DNA of 64,000 bases from Acinetobacter halotolerans. Lineage in GTDB: Bacteria; Pseudomonadota; Gammaproteobacteria; Pseudomonadales; Moraxellaceae. Position 1 is the stretch's first letter. Each line of letters opens with the position of its first letter. The notes under the pieces are model-generated. The model saw nothing but the letters and a program-made list of their open reading frames with translations, was not told the DNA's origin and did no database searches. Below, piece by piece: positions 35,357 to 45,431 of this stretch. A program made the translations under genes and the position numbers. The stretch covers positions 310,001 through 374,000 of the forward strand of contig NZ_SGIM01000002.1 in assembly GCF_004208515.1 (NCBI RefSeq), given 5' to 3'.

Positions 35357-35752
35357 CTATTTATAATTTCTGACATCTTCACAAATTTGACGATTCTTCT
35401 CATCAGAAGCAGCTTTAGCATCTTTGCGGGCTTCAACGAGGAATTTTTGGAAATCTTTTGCTTTTGCACGTTTATTAAGCACATCTACAGCTTTTGATTC
35501 TTTAGGTAAATACTCTTTTACTAAACGATCATAGCCTTGTGTAAATTTTTTATCTTCGTCAATTAAACTTGGACAAATTTCAGAGAGCACATAAATTGCT
35601 GCTAACTCTTCTTGAGTTGTTGTTTGTGTCATTGGAGTCACTTCAATGTTTTCTGACTCTTGTTTTGCATTTGCAGCATATGCAACTGGTGTTAAAGCAC
35701 TCGAGGCAATAAGCAATGATAAACCTAGTGTTTTAAAAACATTTTTCTTCAT
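35357..35752 (-). CDS. Small secreted protein, paralogue A (MCR_0457-like?)
   Basis: 131 aa with a signal peptide (residues 1-26, ending PVAYA). The mature part has two cysteines, in SEICPSLIDEDKKF and RQICEDVRNYK, and a helical lysine-rich middle. It is clearly paralogous to the protein at 36728-37102: both share an xCPxLI block, a KxFL/KDLL-A-R-K/A-D/A-A pattern and the C-terminal CxEV/CEDV. I recall small Acinetobacter proteins of this kind filed as MCR_0457 family, unverified. The function is unknown; periplasmic location is inferred. Confidence 0.7.
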   Translation of the reverse strand: MKKNVFKTLGLSLLIASSALTPVAYAANAKQESENIEVTPMTQTTTQEELAAIYVLSEICPSLIDEDKKFTQGYDRLVKEYLPKESKAVDVLNKRAKAKDFQKFLVEARKDAKAASDEKNRQICEDVRNYK

Positions 35753-36186
35753 AACACACCGAACTCAAATTAAGACTTAAACGATTTGAATAACTTATAG
35801 CATAGAAGAAAAATAAAATTGTATATTTGCTGTAGGGATAGTGGAGGAAATGTGGGTGTAAAGACCTAGCGTGTTAAACCACTATGGCGCTTTAATAATT
35901 GATTCATCTTCGAAAATTAAAGAGTTTAATCGCTAGTTTGAGTTGTTTTTGGTCTTGGCTTGACTTGTGATTTGTTCTACAACATGATTAAAAAACAATC
36001 AAAATATCACCTCTGATGAGACTAACTTTTCAGAATGTCTTATCAGATGAGCAACCTAAATAATAAATATATGGCGTTGTGGTCACGCTGCGCAAGCTTC
36101 GTTTTTTTACAGCAGCAGACTTTGAGTCTAGTAGCTAAGCAAGTCTGTTGGAGATCACATGAGCGCTACTTGATAAGGAGTAGGAT
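35753..36186. other. 434-bp intergenic region between the two paralogous small-protein genes' left member and a VOC gene
   Basis: No convincing gene. The left end (35753-35830) should contain the promoter of the minus-strand small protein. The right end carries AAGGAGT at 36176-36182, the ribosome-binding site of the VOC gene. A 47-codon frame at 36047-36190 whose stop overlaps the VOC start looks non-coding. Otherwise I see only AT-rich spacer. Confidence 0.5.
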
Positions 36187-36549
36187 ATGACGACCAAATT
36201 CGAGGGCGGGATTGACATCGCGCTGAAGTTACCACCACATCAATTCGAAGCGACTGTTGCTTTCTATCGTGATGTTATCGGTCTAAAGCAGATTACAGAA
36301 AAGGGAGCGGAAGTAGGCTTCGAATTCGGTCCAGTCAAATTGTGGATTGATATCGCGCCAGAGATGAGCCAAGCCGAGATTTGGCTCGAACTATTTACTG
36401 ATGATTTTGCTCAGGCGGCTAAACATCTTAGTGATGCTGGTGTTGTTCGTTGCGATGCAATTGAACCATTGCCAGAGGGCTTTCGAGGGGGATGGATTAC
36501 AAATCCAGCCAACATTATTCATATGGTTCGTGAGCCAGATGCTTGGTAG
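36187..36549 (+). CDS. Single-domain VOC (glyoxalase/bleomycin-resistance fold) protein
   Basis: 120 aa, one VOC unit: the first half-motif IALKLPPHQFEATVAFYRDVIGL and the second AEIWLELFTDDFAQAAKHL, ending with NIIHMVREPDAW. The usual His at the first metal position is missing (it reads DIALKL), so metal binding may be lost or altered. The substrate is unknown. AAGGAGT lies seven nt before the ATG. The gene is the only plus-strand gene between two minus-strand paralogues, which suggests that it was inserted there. Confidence 0.8.
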   Translation: MTTKFEGGIDIALKLPPHQFEATVAFYRDVIGLKQITEKGAEVGFEFGPVKLWIDIAPEMSQAEIWLELFTDDFAQAAKHLSDAGVVRCDAIEPLPEGFRGGWITNPANIIHMVREPDAW

Positions 36550-36727
36550 CTGTAGTACATTTTTGTTTCGTTAAAGAGTGAAGTGGGTGTGGTTTTAAAC
36601 AGACTTCTATCATCATTCCTTTTAACCGCTCTTTGTATTTTTCCTATAGGGAAATATAAAGAGGGGGGTATTTATGAAAGAAGTCTTATATTCAGCGTTT
36701 AAAACCACCAGTAGAGAGTTTTTTTAA

Positions 36728-37102
36728 TTACGCTTCAAAATCTACGACTTCTTGGCACACTGTCTTTTGTTCAGCTTGGTCAACTTCTTTTGTCGCTGCT
36801 CGTGCATCTTTTAACAAATCTTTGAACTCGGCATCTTGCTGCAAGCTTTCAAGTGAAGCTGATTTGTCTGAATAGCCACTTAAATAAGAAGCGATGATTG
36901 TTTTAATGTTTTGGTCAAACTGGGCATTTTTACCGATCAATTTTGGACACATTTCGATCAGCACTTGTGCATTGGCAATATCATCTTTGATCAAGGCATT
37001 TGCTTCTTGAACTGAAACCGCTTCATTTGCATAAATAGCTTGCGCTGTTAAAAGTGAGAAACCAACCCCAAAAACTCGAATAAATTTAGATAAATGTCTC
37101 AT
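36728..37102 (-). CDS. Small secreted protein, paralogue B
   Basis: 124 aa with a signal peptide (residues 1-25, ending AIYA). The mature part shares with the protein at 35357-35752 the block EMCPKLIGKNAQF, the FKDLLKDARAA stretch and the C-terminal KTVCQEV. Two conserved cysteines could form a disulfide in the periplasm. Function unknown. Confidence 0.7.
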   Translation of the reverse strand: MRHLSKFIRVFGVGFSLLTAQAIYANEAVSVQEANALIKDDIANAQVLIEMCPKLIGKNAQFDQNIKTIIASYLSGYSDKSASLESLQQDAEFKDLLKDARAATKEVDQAEQKTVCQEVVDFEA

Positions 37103-37254
37103 GAATGTATAAATTTCTAATACTATGAAGTGATAAATATATATAATTCAATGAATAATTCAATTGAAAAAACTGTGTAGTAGACGGGCTATTGACATGT
37201 TATCAATACATGGTTGAAGTAGCAGCAAGCCCTAATGAGAGAGACTGAATTTTA

Positions 37255-38028
37255 GTGAATATATTGATTGCAAATGATGATGGTGTATTAGCACCAGGGC
37301 TTCAAGCATTGGCTTTAGCGTTAAAACCTTTGGGTCGAGTGGTCGTGGTTGCGCCTGAAAGTGAGCGTAGTGGTTATTCAAGCGCATTAACCTTAGATCG
37401 TCCTTTACGTCCTGTTCAGATTTCCCCAGATGTTTGGGCGGTGAATGGTACACCTGCAGATTGCGTTTATTTATCCACCAATGGGCTTTTTGATTTTGAA
37501 TTTGATCTTGTGGTCAGTGGTATCAATAATGGAGCGAACTTGGGCGATGATGTTTTATATTCAGGCACAGTAGGCGCGGCGTTTGAAGGGCGATTAATGA
37601 AACATCCTGCTATTGCGGTATCACTCGCAGGGGCAAATGTACGCTCATACGATCACCCTCAGCAGTATGCCCAAGCAGCCCAGTGGGTGCATGATTTTAT
37701 TGCTCAAGGCTTGCCAATTTTGCCACCACGCCATATTTTTAATATTAATATTCCAGATGTTAAACAGATCAAAGGCACTCAAATCACTTATCAGGGACGC
37801 AGAGCGCAGTCAAAACCGATTAGTAGTCATGTTGATCCACGTGGGCGACAAGTTTATTGGATCGGTCTAGCTGGTGAGGCAGTAACTGATCCTCAACAAG
37901 CTTCGAGTCAGATTCAGTCAGACTTCTTTGCTGTTTCAAGTGGATATGTCAGTGTCACACCTATTCAAATGGATGCAACCAATTACACAGTGTTAGACAA
38001 TTTGCATAATCATGTGAATGGTAAATAA
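37255..38028 (+). CDS. surE: 5'/3'-nucleotidase SurE
   Basis: 257 aa from a GTG start with GAGAGAGA upstream. The metal-binding D8-D9 in ANDDG and the block [22 protein letters not shown] are the SurE signature. It dephosphorylates nucleoside 5'- and 3'-monophosphates. In E. coli, surE is followed by pcm, nlpD and rpoS; here nlpD follows directly and neither pcm nor rpoS is present, as expected for Acinetobacter. Confidence 0.96.
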   Translation: MNILIANDDGVLAPGLQALALALKPLGRVVVVAPESERSGYSSALTLDRPLRPVQISPDVWAVNGTPADCVYLSTNGLFDFEFDLVVSGINNGANLGDDVLYSGTVGAAFEGRLMKHPAIAVSLAGANVRSYDHPQQYAQAAQWVHDFIAQGLPILPPRHIFNINIPDVKQIKGTQITYQGRRAQSKPISSHVDPRGRQVYWIGLAGEAVTDPQQASSQIQSDFFAVSSGYVSVTPIQMDATNYTVLDNLHNHVNGK

Positions 38029-38123
38029 CTTGAATGTTATAACTTTGTGAAGATCGTGCGTGAATGCTCGTTTTTTCTCACTTTTTTGGTACTCTAAGGC
38101 GCAAATAGATTAAGGATTTTTCG

Positions 38124-38972
38124 ATGAGGGCGAAGATGCACTTAAACCATGTCTCGATTTTTCATTCACAAAAAATGATCAAAACAATCGTATTGTCTAT
38201 GGCGGTTGCAACAGCGGCTGTTGTAACAGGTTGTGCATCTAAACCACAGGTGAGCGGTGGTGCAAGTTATGCACACGCACCAAATTATTACACAGTTCGT
38301 TCTGGTGATACTTTGAGCCGTATTGCAAATCGTTATGGGATGAACTATTTAGATATCGCAGCACTCAATGATATTGCACCTCCATACCGCATCTATGTTA
38401 ATCAATCACTGCGTTTAAAAGGTTCAGCTGCACAGCGAACTACATCAACACAAGCGATGGCGCAAACAGCCCCAATTCAGCGTCAAAGTGTCAATTTACC
38501 AACACAACGACCAGTTACTCCACCAACTCAGACCGTCATCCCACCGACTCAACGACCTGTTGTTCCTGTCGTGCCTGTGAATCCTTCATCATCTACTTTG
38601 GCCTCAGGCCTACGCTGGGTTAAACCATCAAATGGTGCGATTATTCAAACCTTCAATTTGGCAAGTAATGTTAAAGGTACACGTTATGGCGGCAATGTTG
38701 GCGATCCAGTATTCGCGGCTGCAAACGGGCAGGTTGTTTATGCTGCAGATGGCTTAAAAGAATATGGCAATTTGGTCTTGGTGAAACATGTGGATGGCTA
38801 TATTACGGCTTATGCGCATAACAGCAAAATGTTGGTCAAGAGTGGAGACAATGTCACAGCAGGACAAAAAATTGCGGAGATGGGTTCTTCGGGAGCATCA
38901 CGTGTAATGTTGGAGTTCCAAGTGCGTTTGGATGGCAAACCAGTTAATCCAACAACAGTACTTCCTAACTAG
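38124..38972 (+). CDS. nlpD: NlpD-like lipoprotein, LysM plus degenerate M23 domain
   Basis: 282 aa. Lipobox VVTGC with lipidated Cys37, a LysM domain at about 54-98 (YTVRSGDTLSRIANRYG), a Pro/Thr/Gln-rich linker, and a LytM/M23 domain at about 165-280. The M23 metal ligands are missing: the HxxxD site reads RYGGNVG and the HxH site reads LEFQV. This is the NlpD/EnvC condition, in which the protein activates a cell-division amidase (AmiC) instead of cutting peptidoglycan itself. AAGGA precedes ATG 38124, seven nt away. It is 95 nt after surE. Confidence 0.92.
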   Translation: MRAKMHLNHVSIFHSQKMIKTIVLSMAVATAAVVTGCASKPQVSGGASYAHAPNYYTVRSGDTLSRIANRYGMNYLDIAALNDIAPPYRIYVNQSLRLKGSAAQRTTSTQAMAQTAPIQRQSVNLPTQRPVTPPTQTVIPPTQRPVVPVVPVNPSSSTLASGLRWVKPSNGAIIQTFNLASNVKGTRYGGNVGDPVFAAANGQVVYAADGLKEYGNLVLVKHVDGYITAYAHNSKMLVKSGDNVTAGQKIAEMGSSGASRVMLEFQVRLDGKPVNPTTVLPN

Positions 38973-39101
38973 TTGCACAACACGAACAAACTTTCAACAA
39001 ATTGTTAATAATCTCTAGTCTAACAATAGACTTCTCTGTATACTTATTATGTTTGCTTTTATTAGAACAATAAGCATATTAATAAATTGAGAGGGAAGTT
39101 T

Positions 39102-40031
39102 ATGTTAGATCAATTGCGTGCAATGGGGGTTTTTGCTTGCGTCGTAGAAAAAAGTTCATTTAGCGGAGCCGCTCGGGATTTAGGCATAACAACAAGTGCG
39201 GTCAGCCAACAAATCCGTTCTTTAGAACAAGAAATGGATGTCACTTTACTTCATCGTTCAACACGAAAACTGAGTCTCACAGAGGCTGGGCAAGCATTTT
39301 TTCTAAGTTGTCAAGAAATGTTGGCGGCAGCAGAGCGTGGCAAAATCAGAATCAATGAATTGCGTGATGATTTGGTCGGTGATTTACGTATCGCAACAAC
39401 GCCTGAACTCGGTGCATTACACGTGGTTCCAGCGCTTTCTCATTGGATGTCTGCGCATAAGGGTTTAGCCGTTCATTTTGAAGCAGATCATCGCTACATT
39501 GATTTGATCGAAGAGCGCATTGATATTGCGATAAGGATGAGTTTGAAAGTGGATGACCCTCAATTGACGATCGTTCCTTTAGCACGTGTCGATCAGGTTT
39601 TAGTCGCTTCACCTAGTTATTTGAACCAAGCATCTTCGATTACTCACCCGCAAGATTTATGTCATCATGAATTGTTGCCTGTGACGCTCATGCAAAACTT
39701 TCAGCATTTTACATTTCGTCATGGATTAAGTGGTGACGTCGTAAATGTTGATATGAAAACGCGTTTAGGAACAAATAATGTTTTCGTAGCCAAATCATTG
39801 TGCCAACAGGGGCTTGGAATTGCGCGTATTTTATATATGGATGTCCAAAAAGAATTGATCAATGGTTCTTTGGTTGAAGTGTTACCAGATTGGCAACTGC
39901 CTGTTTATACCTTACAAGCATTAACCTCTAAGCGTGAACAATATCCAGTCAAAGTACATCGCTGTATTGATGCACTTAAACAATATTTTGCCCAATTGCC
40001 AGGTGGACGTTCCTTACAAGGTGTTGCTTAA
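39102..40031 (+). CDS. LysR-family transcriptional regulator
   Basis: 309 aa. The N-terminal winged HTH is at residues about 5-62 (FSGAARDLGITTSAVSQQI, then LEQEMDVTLLHRSTRKLSLTEAG), followed by the LysR substrate-binding domain. It belongs to the CrgA-like group (start LDQLRAMGVFACVVE). The start is ATG 39102, with GAGGGAAG upstream. No divergent target gene is present, so its regulon is not evident. Confidence 0.92.
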   Translation: MLDQLRAMGVFACVVEKSSFSGAARDLGITTSAVSQQIRSLEQEMDVTLLHRSTRKLSLTEAGQAFFLSCQEMLAAAERGKIRINELRDDLVGDLRIATTPELGALHVVPALSHWMSAHKGLAVHFEADHRYIDLIEERIDIAIRMSLKVDDPQLTIVPLARVDQVLVASPSYLNQASSITHPQDLCHHELLPVTLMQNFQHFTFRHGLSGDVVNVDMKTRLGTNNVFVAKSLCQQGLGIARILYMDVQKELINGSLVEVLPDWQLPVYTLQALTSKREQYPVKVHRCIDALKQYFAQLPGGRSLQGVA

Positions 40032-40063
40032 GGCGATTGGTATTACATAGATTCGAGATTTAA

Positions 40064-40096
40064 AAAAGCCATGCTCCACAAGGGAACATGGCTTTT
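40064..40096. terminator. Bidirectional terminator between the LysR gene and the Lon-type protease
   Basis: AAAAGCCATG / CATGGCTTTT, a 10-bp stem with a 13-nt loop, A-rich before and TTTCTTT after. It serves the two convergent genes. Confidence 0.8.
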
Positions 40097-40098
40097 CT

Positions 40099-42729
40099 TT
40101 ATTTACGTCGCTTTTTAGCTATGGATTTAAGTGCTTTAGTTTCAGCTACACTCTCTTCAGTCGCTTTAGTTGTTGAGGTATCTTTCTTACTTTTTTTTCG
40201 CTTTTTCTTTTTCTTTGGTTCCTCATCCTCAACTGCATCACCATCTTCAATCGCCTGCCAATATTCTAACTGTTCCATTACGGCAGCATAGATGGAGTTT
40301 TTACTATATCTGCCTTTCTTGTCTAATGTACCTACTGGGCGCGCCATTAAGAGTTCTAAGGCTTGATCAATGGTGTCAATGGCATGTACATGGAATTGCC
40401 CTGCTTGAACAGCCTCACTTACATCTTGACGTAGCATCAGATGTTGCATGTTTTGGCGTGGAATAATCACGCCTTGTTTGCCAGTTAGACCTTGTAACTT
40501 ACATGCGTCATAGAAACCTTCAATTTTGGCATTTACACCGCCAATGGGTTGAACTTGCCCCAGTTGGTTCATTGACCCTGTAATTGCCCAAGATTGATCA
40601 ATTGGGATTTGGCAGATGGCTGAGATTAAAGCTGATAATTCGGCAACTGTGGCACTGTCACCATCTACTTGACCATAGCTCTGTTCAAAAGCAAGTGCCG
40701 CGGAGAAATGCAGAATCTGCTCACGCCCAAAGTGCGCTTTAAGGAAGCTAGACATTAGCAACACACCTTTGGCATGAAGCGAACCGCCTAATTCAACGCT
40801 ACGTTCAATATCCAGAATATCGCCACCACCTTGGTAAACTGAAGCAGTGAGACGAGAAGGTAAGCCAAATTCAACATCAGCGTAATGAATTACTGAGAGG
40901 GCATTGATTTGACCTAGACGGTGTCCTGAGGTTTCGATCAATTGCGTGCCACGAGATAGATCCTGCCAATACAGCTCACGGAGATAACCCAAGCGATATT
41001 GGCGGTGGTGCAGCGCTTGGTTGACGTGATGATTGGTGACTAGCTTGTCATCCGCTTTAAAGGCATGATGATGGGCTTCGCGAATCAGATCGCCAAGCGT
41101 GGATGCATGCAATGACAATGAGCTTTGATCTTCAGCTTGGCGACTAGAATCCGTCAGTAAAGCGGCCAGTGCAGAACGATCAAAAGGTAAAAGTTTATCT
41201 GCTTGTACATAGTCTGCGATCAATTGCATGTAAGCTTGTTCATTACTGTCATTACGTTGTAATGTGTCGGTAAAGTCAGCACGAATCTTAAAGACACTAC
41301 CAAGCTCAGGTTCAATTTCTAAAATTTCATAATAAATTTCAGGTTCTGCCAGCAAAACTACTTTAATTTCAAGAGGCACCGCTGCTGGTTCAATCGAAAT
41401 GCTGCCAGTTAACGTCAGCATATGCTCCAAAGACGAAAGTTTGAGTTTTCCTGATTTTAAGGCACGTTTCAAACCTTGCCATGCATAGGGTTGCTCAAGT
41501 AAATGCTCAGCTTCGAGCAATAGAAAACCACCATTGGCGCGATGTAGTGAACCAGGTCGAATCAAAGTGAAATCTGTGGTAATGGTGCCATTATGGGTTA
41601 ACTGTTCAACATGACCCAGTAAGTTGTAATGGGTTGGAAAGTCTTCAAAAATGACAGGTGCACCGCTGTTTGGCTTATTTGATGTAATTACATTTGCTTG
41701 ATAGCGCGCAGGCACACGATTGAATAAAGCAGGGGTAAAATCATCTTCCTCTTGTTCTAAAATAAGTTCGACATTATTAATGATGTCATCAGCATATTGT
41801 TTTAAATACTGTTCTAAATTTTCGACCTCTTTATGTCGACTTAATATTTGATTGATACGTGGCATCACCACTTGTGCGGCAATATCACGATTTAAACTAG
41901 AAACTTGATCTCGAGCATCATCTTCTAAATCACCTAAGTGTAGACCTAAACGTTCTAGTTTTTTCTCCATATAGCGAAGATTAGATTTGATGTCAGCCTT
42001 TTCTTTACTGCTCAGGGTATCAAGATCATTTTGGGTCAACTCGTGATATTCATCGTCCTTGAGGAACATCGGAATAAACACATGTTTATCATTACGAGAA
42101 ATGAGCTTTAGATCCAGTTCTTCACCTTCTTTGGTGAGTTCAACCAAAGCCTGTTGTTGCACTTCTCCTGTATCTTGGCGGATGCGTTCGATACGATTGT
42201 GATAACTTTCTGCACTAAAGCGACGCTCCAATTGCTTTAAGCTGATTTGCCACGCTTGTTGTAGTGCATTTTGGAACTTTGTACCTTGACCCGCAGGAAA
42301 CCGCAAAGCAAGCGGCTGTCTTGGGTTTTTGAAATTATTTACATATACCCAATCATCCGGTGTGGGCATAGTTTTGGCGTGTTGCTGGAGTAAACGTTTA
42401 ATCATGGTACGTTTACCTAGTCCAGCTGTACCCACTGCAAAAATATTATAGCCAGAATACGGTAAAGAAATCCCAGCTTCGACAGACGCGCGTGCGCGAT
42501 CTTGCCCTAAAAAATTGTTGAGCGGTTTTATGCGTTTAGTAGAGCTCGGAATTTTGGCTAAGTCTGGGATATGAGTCAGTTGATCTGCACGTAAAGCGGT
42601 CTTGAGCAGTGTTGGTTGTATATCTGGTTGTTCAAAAGCATTTGGAAAAATATTGGTATTCGCTGTAATCGTGTTTGTTGGTGTTAGAGATAAAGTTGTT
42701 GCAGTCATTTGGTCGAGTTTTTGGGTCAC
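40099..42729 (-). CDS. Lon-family ATP-dependent protease (LonB/YcbZ type)
   Basis: 876 aa. AAA domain with Walker A GTAGLGKRT (about 100-108) and a long helical insertion (about 150-340). A second AAA half contains RANGGFLLLEAEHLL. The C-terminal S16 protease domain has catalytic Ser in DGDSATVAEL and Lys in GVNAKIEGF. It lacks the Lon N-terminal substrate domain, as in archaeal LonB and bacterial YcbZ (LonH). A lysine-rich tail of about 45 residues (PKKKKKRKK and onward) follows the protease domain. It is probably a cytosolic protease of unknown targets. Confidence 0.92.
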   Translation of the reverse strand: MTQKLDQMTATTLSLTPTNTITANTNIFPNAFEQPDIQPTLLKTALRADQLTHIPDLAKIPSSTKRIKPLNNFLGQDRARASVEAGISLPYSGYNIFAVGTAGLGKRTMIKRLLQQHAKTMPTPDDWVYVNNFKNPRQPLALRFPAGQGTKFQNALQQAWQISLKQLERRFSAESYHNRIERIRQDTGEVQQQALVELTKEGEELDLKLISRNDKHVFIPMFLKDDEYHELTQNDLDTLSSKEKADIKSNLRYMEKKLERLGLHLGDLEDDARDQVSSLNRDIAAQVVMPRINQILSRHKEVENLEQYLKQYADDIINNVELILEQEEDDFTPALFNRVPARYQANVITSNKPNSGAPVIFEDFPTHYNLLGHVEQLTHNGTITTDFTLIRPGSLHRANGGFLLLEAEHLLEQPYAWQGLKRALKSGKLKLSSLEHMLTLTGSISIEPAAVPLEIKVVLLAEPEIYYEILEIEPELGSVFKIRADFTDTLQRNDSNEQAYMQLIADYVQADKLLPFDRSALAALLTDSSRQAEDQSSLSLHASTLGDLIREAHHHAFKADDKLVTNHHVNQALHHRQYRLGYLRELYWQDLSRGTQLIETSGHRLGQINALSVIHYADVEFGLPSRLTASVYQGGGDILDIERSVELGGSLHAKGVLLMSSFLKAHFGREQILHFSAALAFEQSYGQVDGDSATVAELSALISAICQIPIDQSWAITGSMNQLGQVQPIGGVNAKIEGFYDACKLQGLTGKQGVIIPRQNMQHLMLRQDVSEAVQAGQFHVHAIDTIDQALELLMARPVGTLDKKGRYSKNSIYAAVMEQLEYWQAIEDGDAVEDEEPKKKKKRKKSKKDTSTTKATEESVAETKALKSIAKKRRK

Positions 42730-42830
42730 TATTGCTATCCAACAAAGAAACGAAAGTTAAGTAATTAAAGGTATACAGTTTTGGGTCTAAAGATCAAGCG
42801 AACTTGTGTTTTTTATCGACAAAACAGAAT

Positions 42831-43172
42831 AGGGTCTGTTGACATTTCACAGATGCTTGCGACAGCGGACATTTTTTAGGCGGTACAAGGCATGTTTTGT
42901 GAAATTTAGTCATTCTAAATAATGAGAAACACTGTTTCGCAAGATAACGCAGTATGAGGAACAACGTTCCGCAAGTAAAATGTCCATGTCTTCGAGCTTC
43001 GCCTTGCGCTGCGACCAAAGCAGTGCTTTGCTCTTGCTCAGGGTTATGGCTAGAACTGCCTCAAACTTCGTTATGAAACTTGACAAGGGAGTTGCCATTG
43101 CCTACGTTTCATGCCTTGTTTGAGTGGTTTTAGCCAATAACGCAATGCATGGCTGAAATATCAACAGACCCT
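42831..43172. mobile_element. 342-bp MITE-like element with 19-bp terminal inverted repeats
   Basis: The ends are AGGGTCTGTTGACATTTCA (42831-42849) and its reverse complement at 43154-43172 with one mismatch. Both flanks have AAT directly outside (42828-42830 and 43173-43175), a plausible 3-bp target duplication. There is no transposase gene and no plausible coding frame inside, so it would be a non-autonomous element moved in trans. It fills most of the 525-bp gap between the protease gene and ampG; the rest of the gap holds no recognisable feature. Confidence 0.7.
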
Positions 43173-43254
43173 AATTATTGCATAAAGCAACTTGCAAGCT
43201 GAGGCAAGAAACGATTGAATAGGCACATTTGAACATTTTGGAAAATAATAAGCA

Positions 43255-45429
43255 ATGACGACTCAAGCCTCTGGTTGGGCGGCTGCATTTAAAGCATTTT
43301 TAGATCGCCGTGCGCTGATTATGTTTTTTCTTGGTTTTTCAGCAGGGATACCGATTCTTTTAATTTTTTCTAGCTTATCTTTGTGGCTAGGAGAGGCTGG
43401 TATTGATAAAACTGCCGTGACGTTTTTTAGTTGGGCGGCATTGGGCTACTCATTTAAATTTGTTTGGGCACCATTGATTGATGAGTTACCTGTCCCATTT
43501 TTAACCAAAACATTAGGTCGTCGTCGCGCTTGGTTATTGATCGCACAATGCCTCATTATTTGCGCAATTTGTATCATGGCTTTTTCTGATCCCGCACTGG
43601 GACAAAGCTATTTAATTCAAATGGCAGCAGGTGCGGTATTGTTGGGCTTCTCTGCGGCAACTCAAGATATTGTGATCGATGCTTATCGTATTGAGTTGGC
43701 TGAAACGGAAATGCAAACAGTATTGGCATCGACTTATAACGCAGGTTATCGAATTGGGATGATCGTTGCAGGTGCAGGTGCTTTATTCTTGGCTGCCTAT
43801 TTAGGTACAGCCAAAGGTAATTATATCTACGAAGCTTGGAAATATACCTATTTAACCATGGCTGCCGTCATGGTGATCGGGATTATTACCACACTGATTG
43901 TCCGAGAGCCTCTCGTCAATCGTGTTTATAAAAATTATAAAACCACAGATTATTACCGTTTGGTTTTGGTATTTTTTCTTGCGGTGACAACTTTTGTAGT
44001 GACTTATATTTATTCGGGTCAACTTACACAGGCCTTGATTCAAGCAACAGCGATTAAAGACACAGCAGCATTATTTGGTTTAGAAGCACTTCGGTTTTTG
44101 ACGGCGACAGCAACTGCCATTTTGATTGGTTTTGGACTGGTCAAAATGGGTGTTGTGAATCAACAGATGGCGAAAGAAACATGGGTCGCGCCGATTCTAG
44201 ACTTCTTTAAGCGATATGGTGTGAAACTCGCTTTGGTACTGTTATTGCTGATCGGTTTCTTCCGAATCTCTGACATTATCGCTGGGGTGATTTCCAATGT
44301 ATTCTATCAAGACCTAAATTTCAGCAAAGAACAAATTGCAGAAGCGGTTAAAGTTTATGGTGTGCTATTTAGCTTGCTTGGTGGCTTCTTGGGTGGTTTG
44401 CTTGCACAACGTATGAACATTATGAAACTGATGTTTATCGGAGCAGTGCTGGCGAGTTCAACCAATTTGATTTTTATTGGCTTGGTGAAATCTGGCAAAC
44501 CACTAGATCAAGTGCAGATTCAAGTTGGCAATCAATATTATCAAGCTGCAACGGATGAAGTGGGTTATTGGAAAGTTCAAGTCCCAACGCAAACACTTAC
44601 TCATGCTGATTCGATTCAAGTTACTGCACAATTTCAAAACCAAGCAGCCTCAAAAATTCAATTAGAATTGCCGTATTTGATGGCAAAAGAACAAGCTCAA
44701 ATTCAATTGCTCCCGATTAGCAATGATGACCAACTTAGCGTAAAAGAGTTAAAACAGAGTTTGGTGATTAAGGGGCAGTTGGCAGGTATCGATCCTGATC
44801 AATTAGATGCGGAGCGTCCTGTTATTCTAAAATTAGATGGCCATGAGTTCGCTACTAAAGTTGATCAACATGGTTTATTTACTGGTGTGATTAATGGGCA
44901 AGTCTTACAAGCATCGGCAAGCAAAAATATTAGCGCTATCGCGAATTTAAAAAATAAGGGTGAACAGACCTTATTGGCAACGCGACAGTATCGAGTTGAG
45001 ACTGAACCTCATGCGGCGATGGCTTTGGATGTTGAGATTCAACCGATTGCCCCGATTGATCCAAGCCAGCAAGGTGATACAGTGCTATCGGGTAAAGTCA
45101 TTAAACAGTATAGTTCTTTATGGCTATATCTCGCGATTGTGGTGGATAATCTCGCTGCTGGTTTGGCTGGTGCTGCGTTTATTGCATTCTTATCTAGTTT
45201 AACGAGTGTTTCTTTTACCGCGGTTCAATATGCTATTTTTAGTTCATTAATGACATTAACACCGAAATTATTGGGTGGCTATTCTGGAACAATGGTCAGC
45301 AATATGGGTTACCCGAATTTCTTTTTAATGACGACTTTGATTGGTGTTCCAATCTTAATCCTCGTGGTTTGGGTTGCAAAGCTGTTACGCGAGCATGAAA
45401 AACCATCAACACAACAGACAGGTGAATAA
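43255..45429 (+). CDS. ampG: AmpG-type muropeptide permease with a large inserted domain
   Basis: 724 aa, against 491 in E. coli. The N-terminal signature ([19 protein letters not shown], then [13 protein letters not shown]) is that of AmpG, which imports anhydromuropeptides for cell-wall recycling and, in some bacteria, beta-lactamase signalling. Helices continue to about residue 420. A soluble stretch of about 190 residues (415-610) follows, rich in short beta-strand motifs ([29 protein letters not shown]), then the last helices (about 620-715). The extra domain resembles bacterial Ig-like or carbohydrate-type repeats and is not part of canonical AmpG. Confidence 0.88.
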   Translation: MTTQASGWAAAFKAFLDRRALIMFFLGFSAGIPILLIFSSLSLWLGEAGIDKTAVTFFSWAALGYSFKFVWAPLIDELPVPFLTKTLGRRRAWLLIAQCLIICAICIMAFSDPALGQSYLIQMAAGAVLLGFSAATQDIVIDAYRIELAETEMQTVLASTYNAGYRIGMIVAGAGALFLAAYLGTAKGNYIYEAWKYTYLTMAAVMVIGIITTLIVREPLVNRVYKNYKTTDYYRLVLVFFLAVTTFVVTYIYSGQLTQALIQATAIKDTAALFGLEALRFLTATATAILIGFGLVKMGVVNQQMAKETWVAPILDFFKRYGVKLALVLLLLIGFFRISDIIAGVISNVFYQDLNFSKEQIAEAVKVYGVLFSLLGGFLGGLLAQRMNIMKLMFIGAVLASSTNLIFIGLVKSGKPLDQVQIQVGNQYYQAATDEVGYWKVQVPTQTLTHADSIQVTAQFQNQAASKIQLELPYLMAKEQAQIQLLPISNDDQLSVKELKQSLVIKGQLAGIDPDQLDAERPVILKLDGHEFATKVDQHGLFTGVINGQVLQASASKNISAIANLKNKGEQTLLATRQYRVETEPHAAMALDVEIQPIAPIDPSQQGDTVLSGKVIKQYSSLWLYLAIVVDNLAAGLAGAAFIAFLSSLTSVSFTAVQYAIFSSLMTLTPKLLGGYSGTMVSNMGYPNFFLMTTLIGVPILILVVWVAKLLREHEKPSTQQTGE

Positions 45430-45431
45430 CG

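Noticed and set aside
36047-36190. 47-codon frame whose TGA overlaps the ATG of the VOC gene
   Set aside because: It lacks a ribosome-binding site, is Trp/Arg/Ser-rich and matches nothing; the overlap looks accidental.
42794-43098. Short minus-strand frames (62-74 codons) overlapping the MITE-like element
   Set aside because: They overlap each other in different frames, cross the terminal repeat and have no protein motif; the element appears non-coding.
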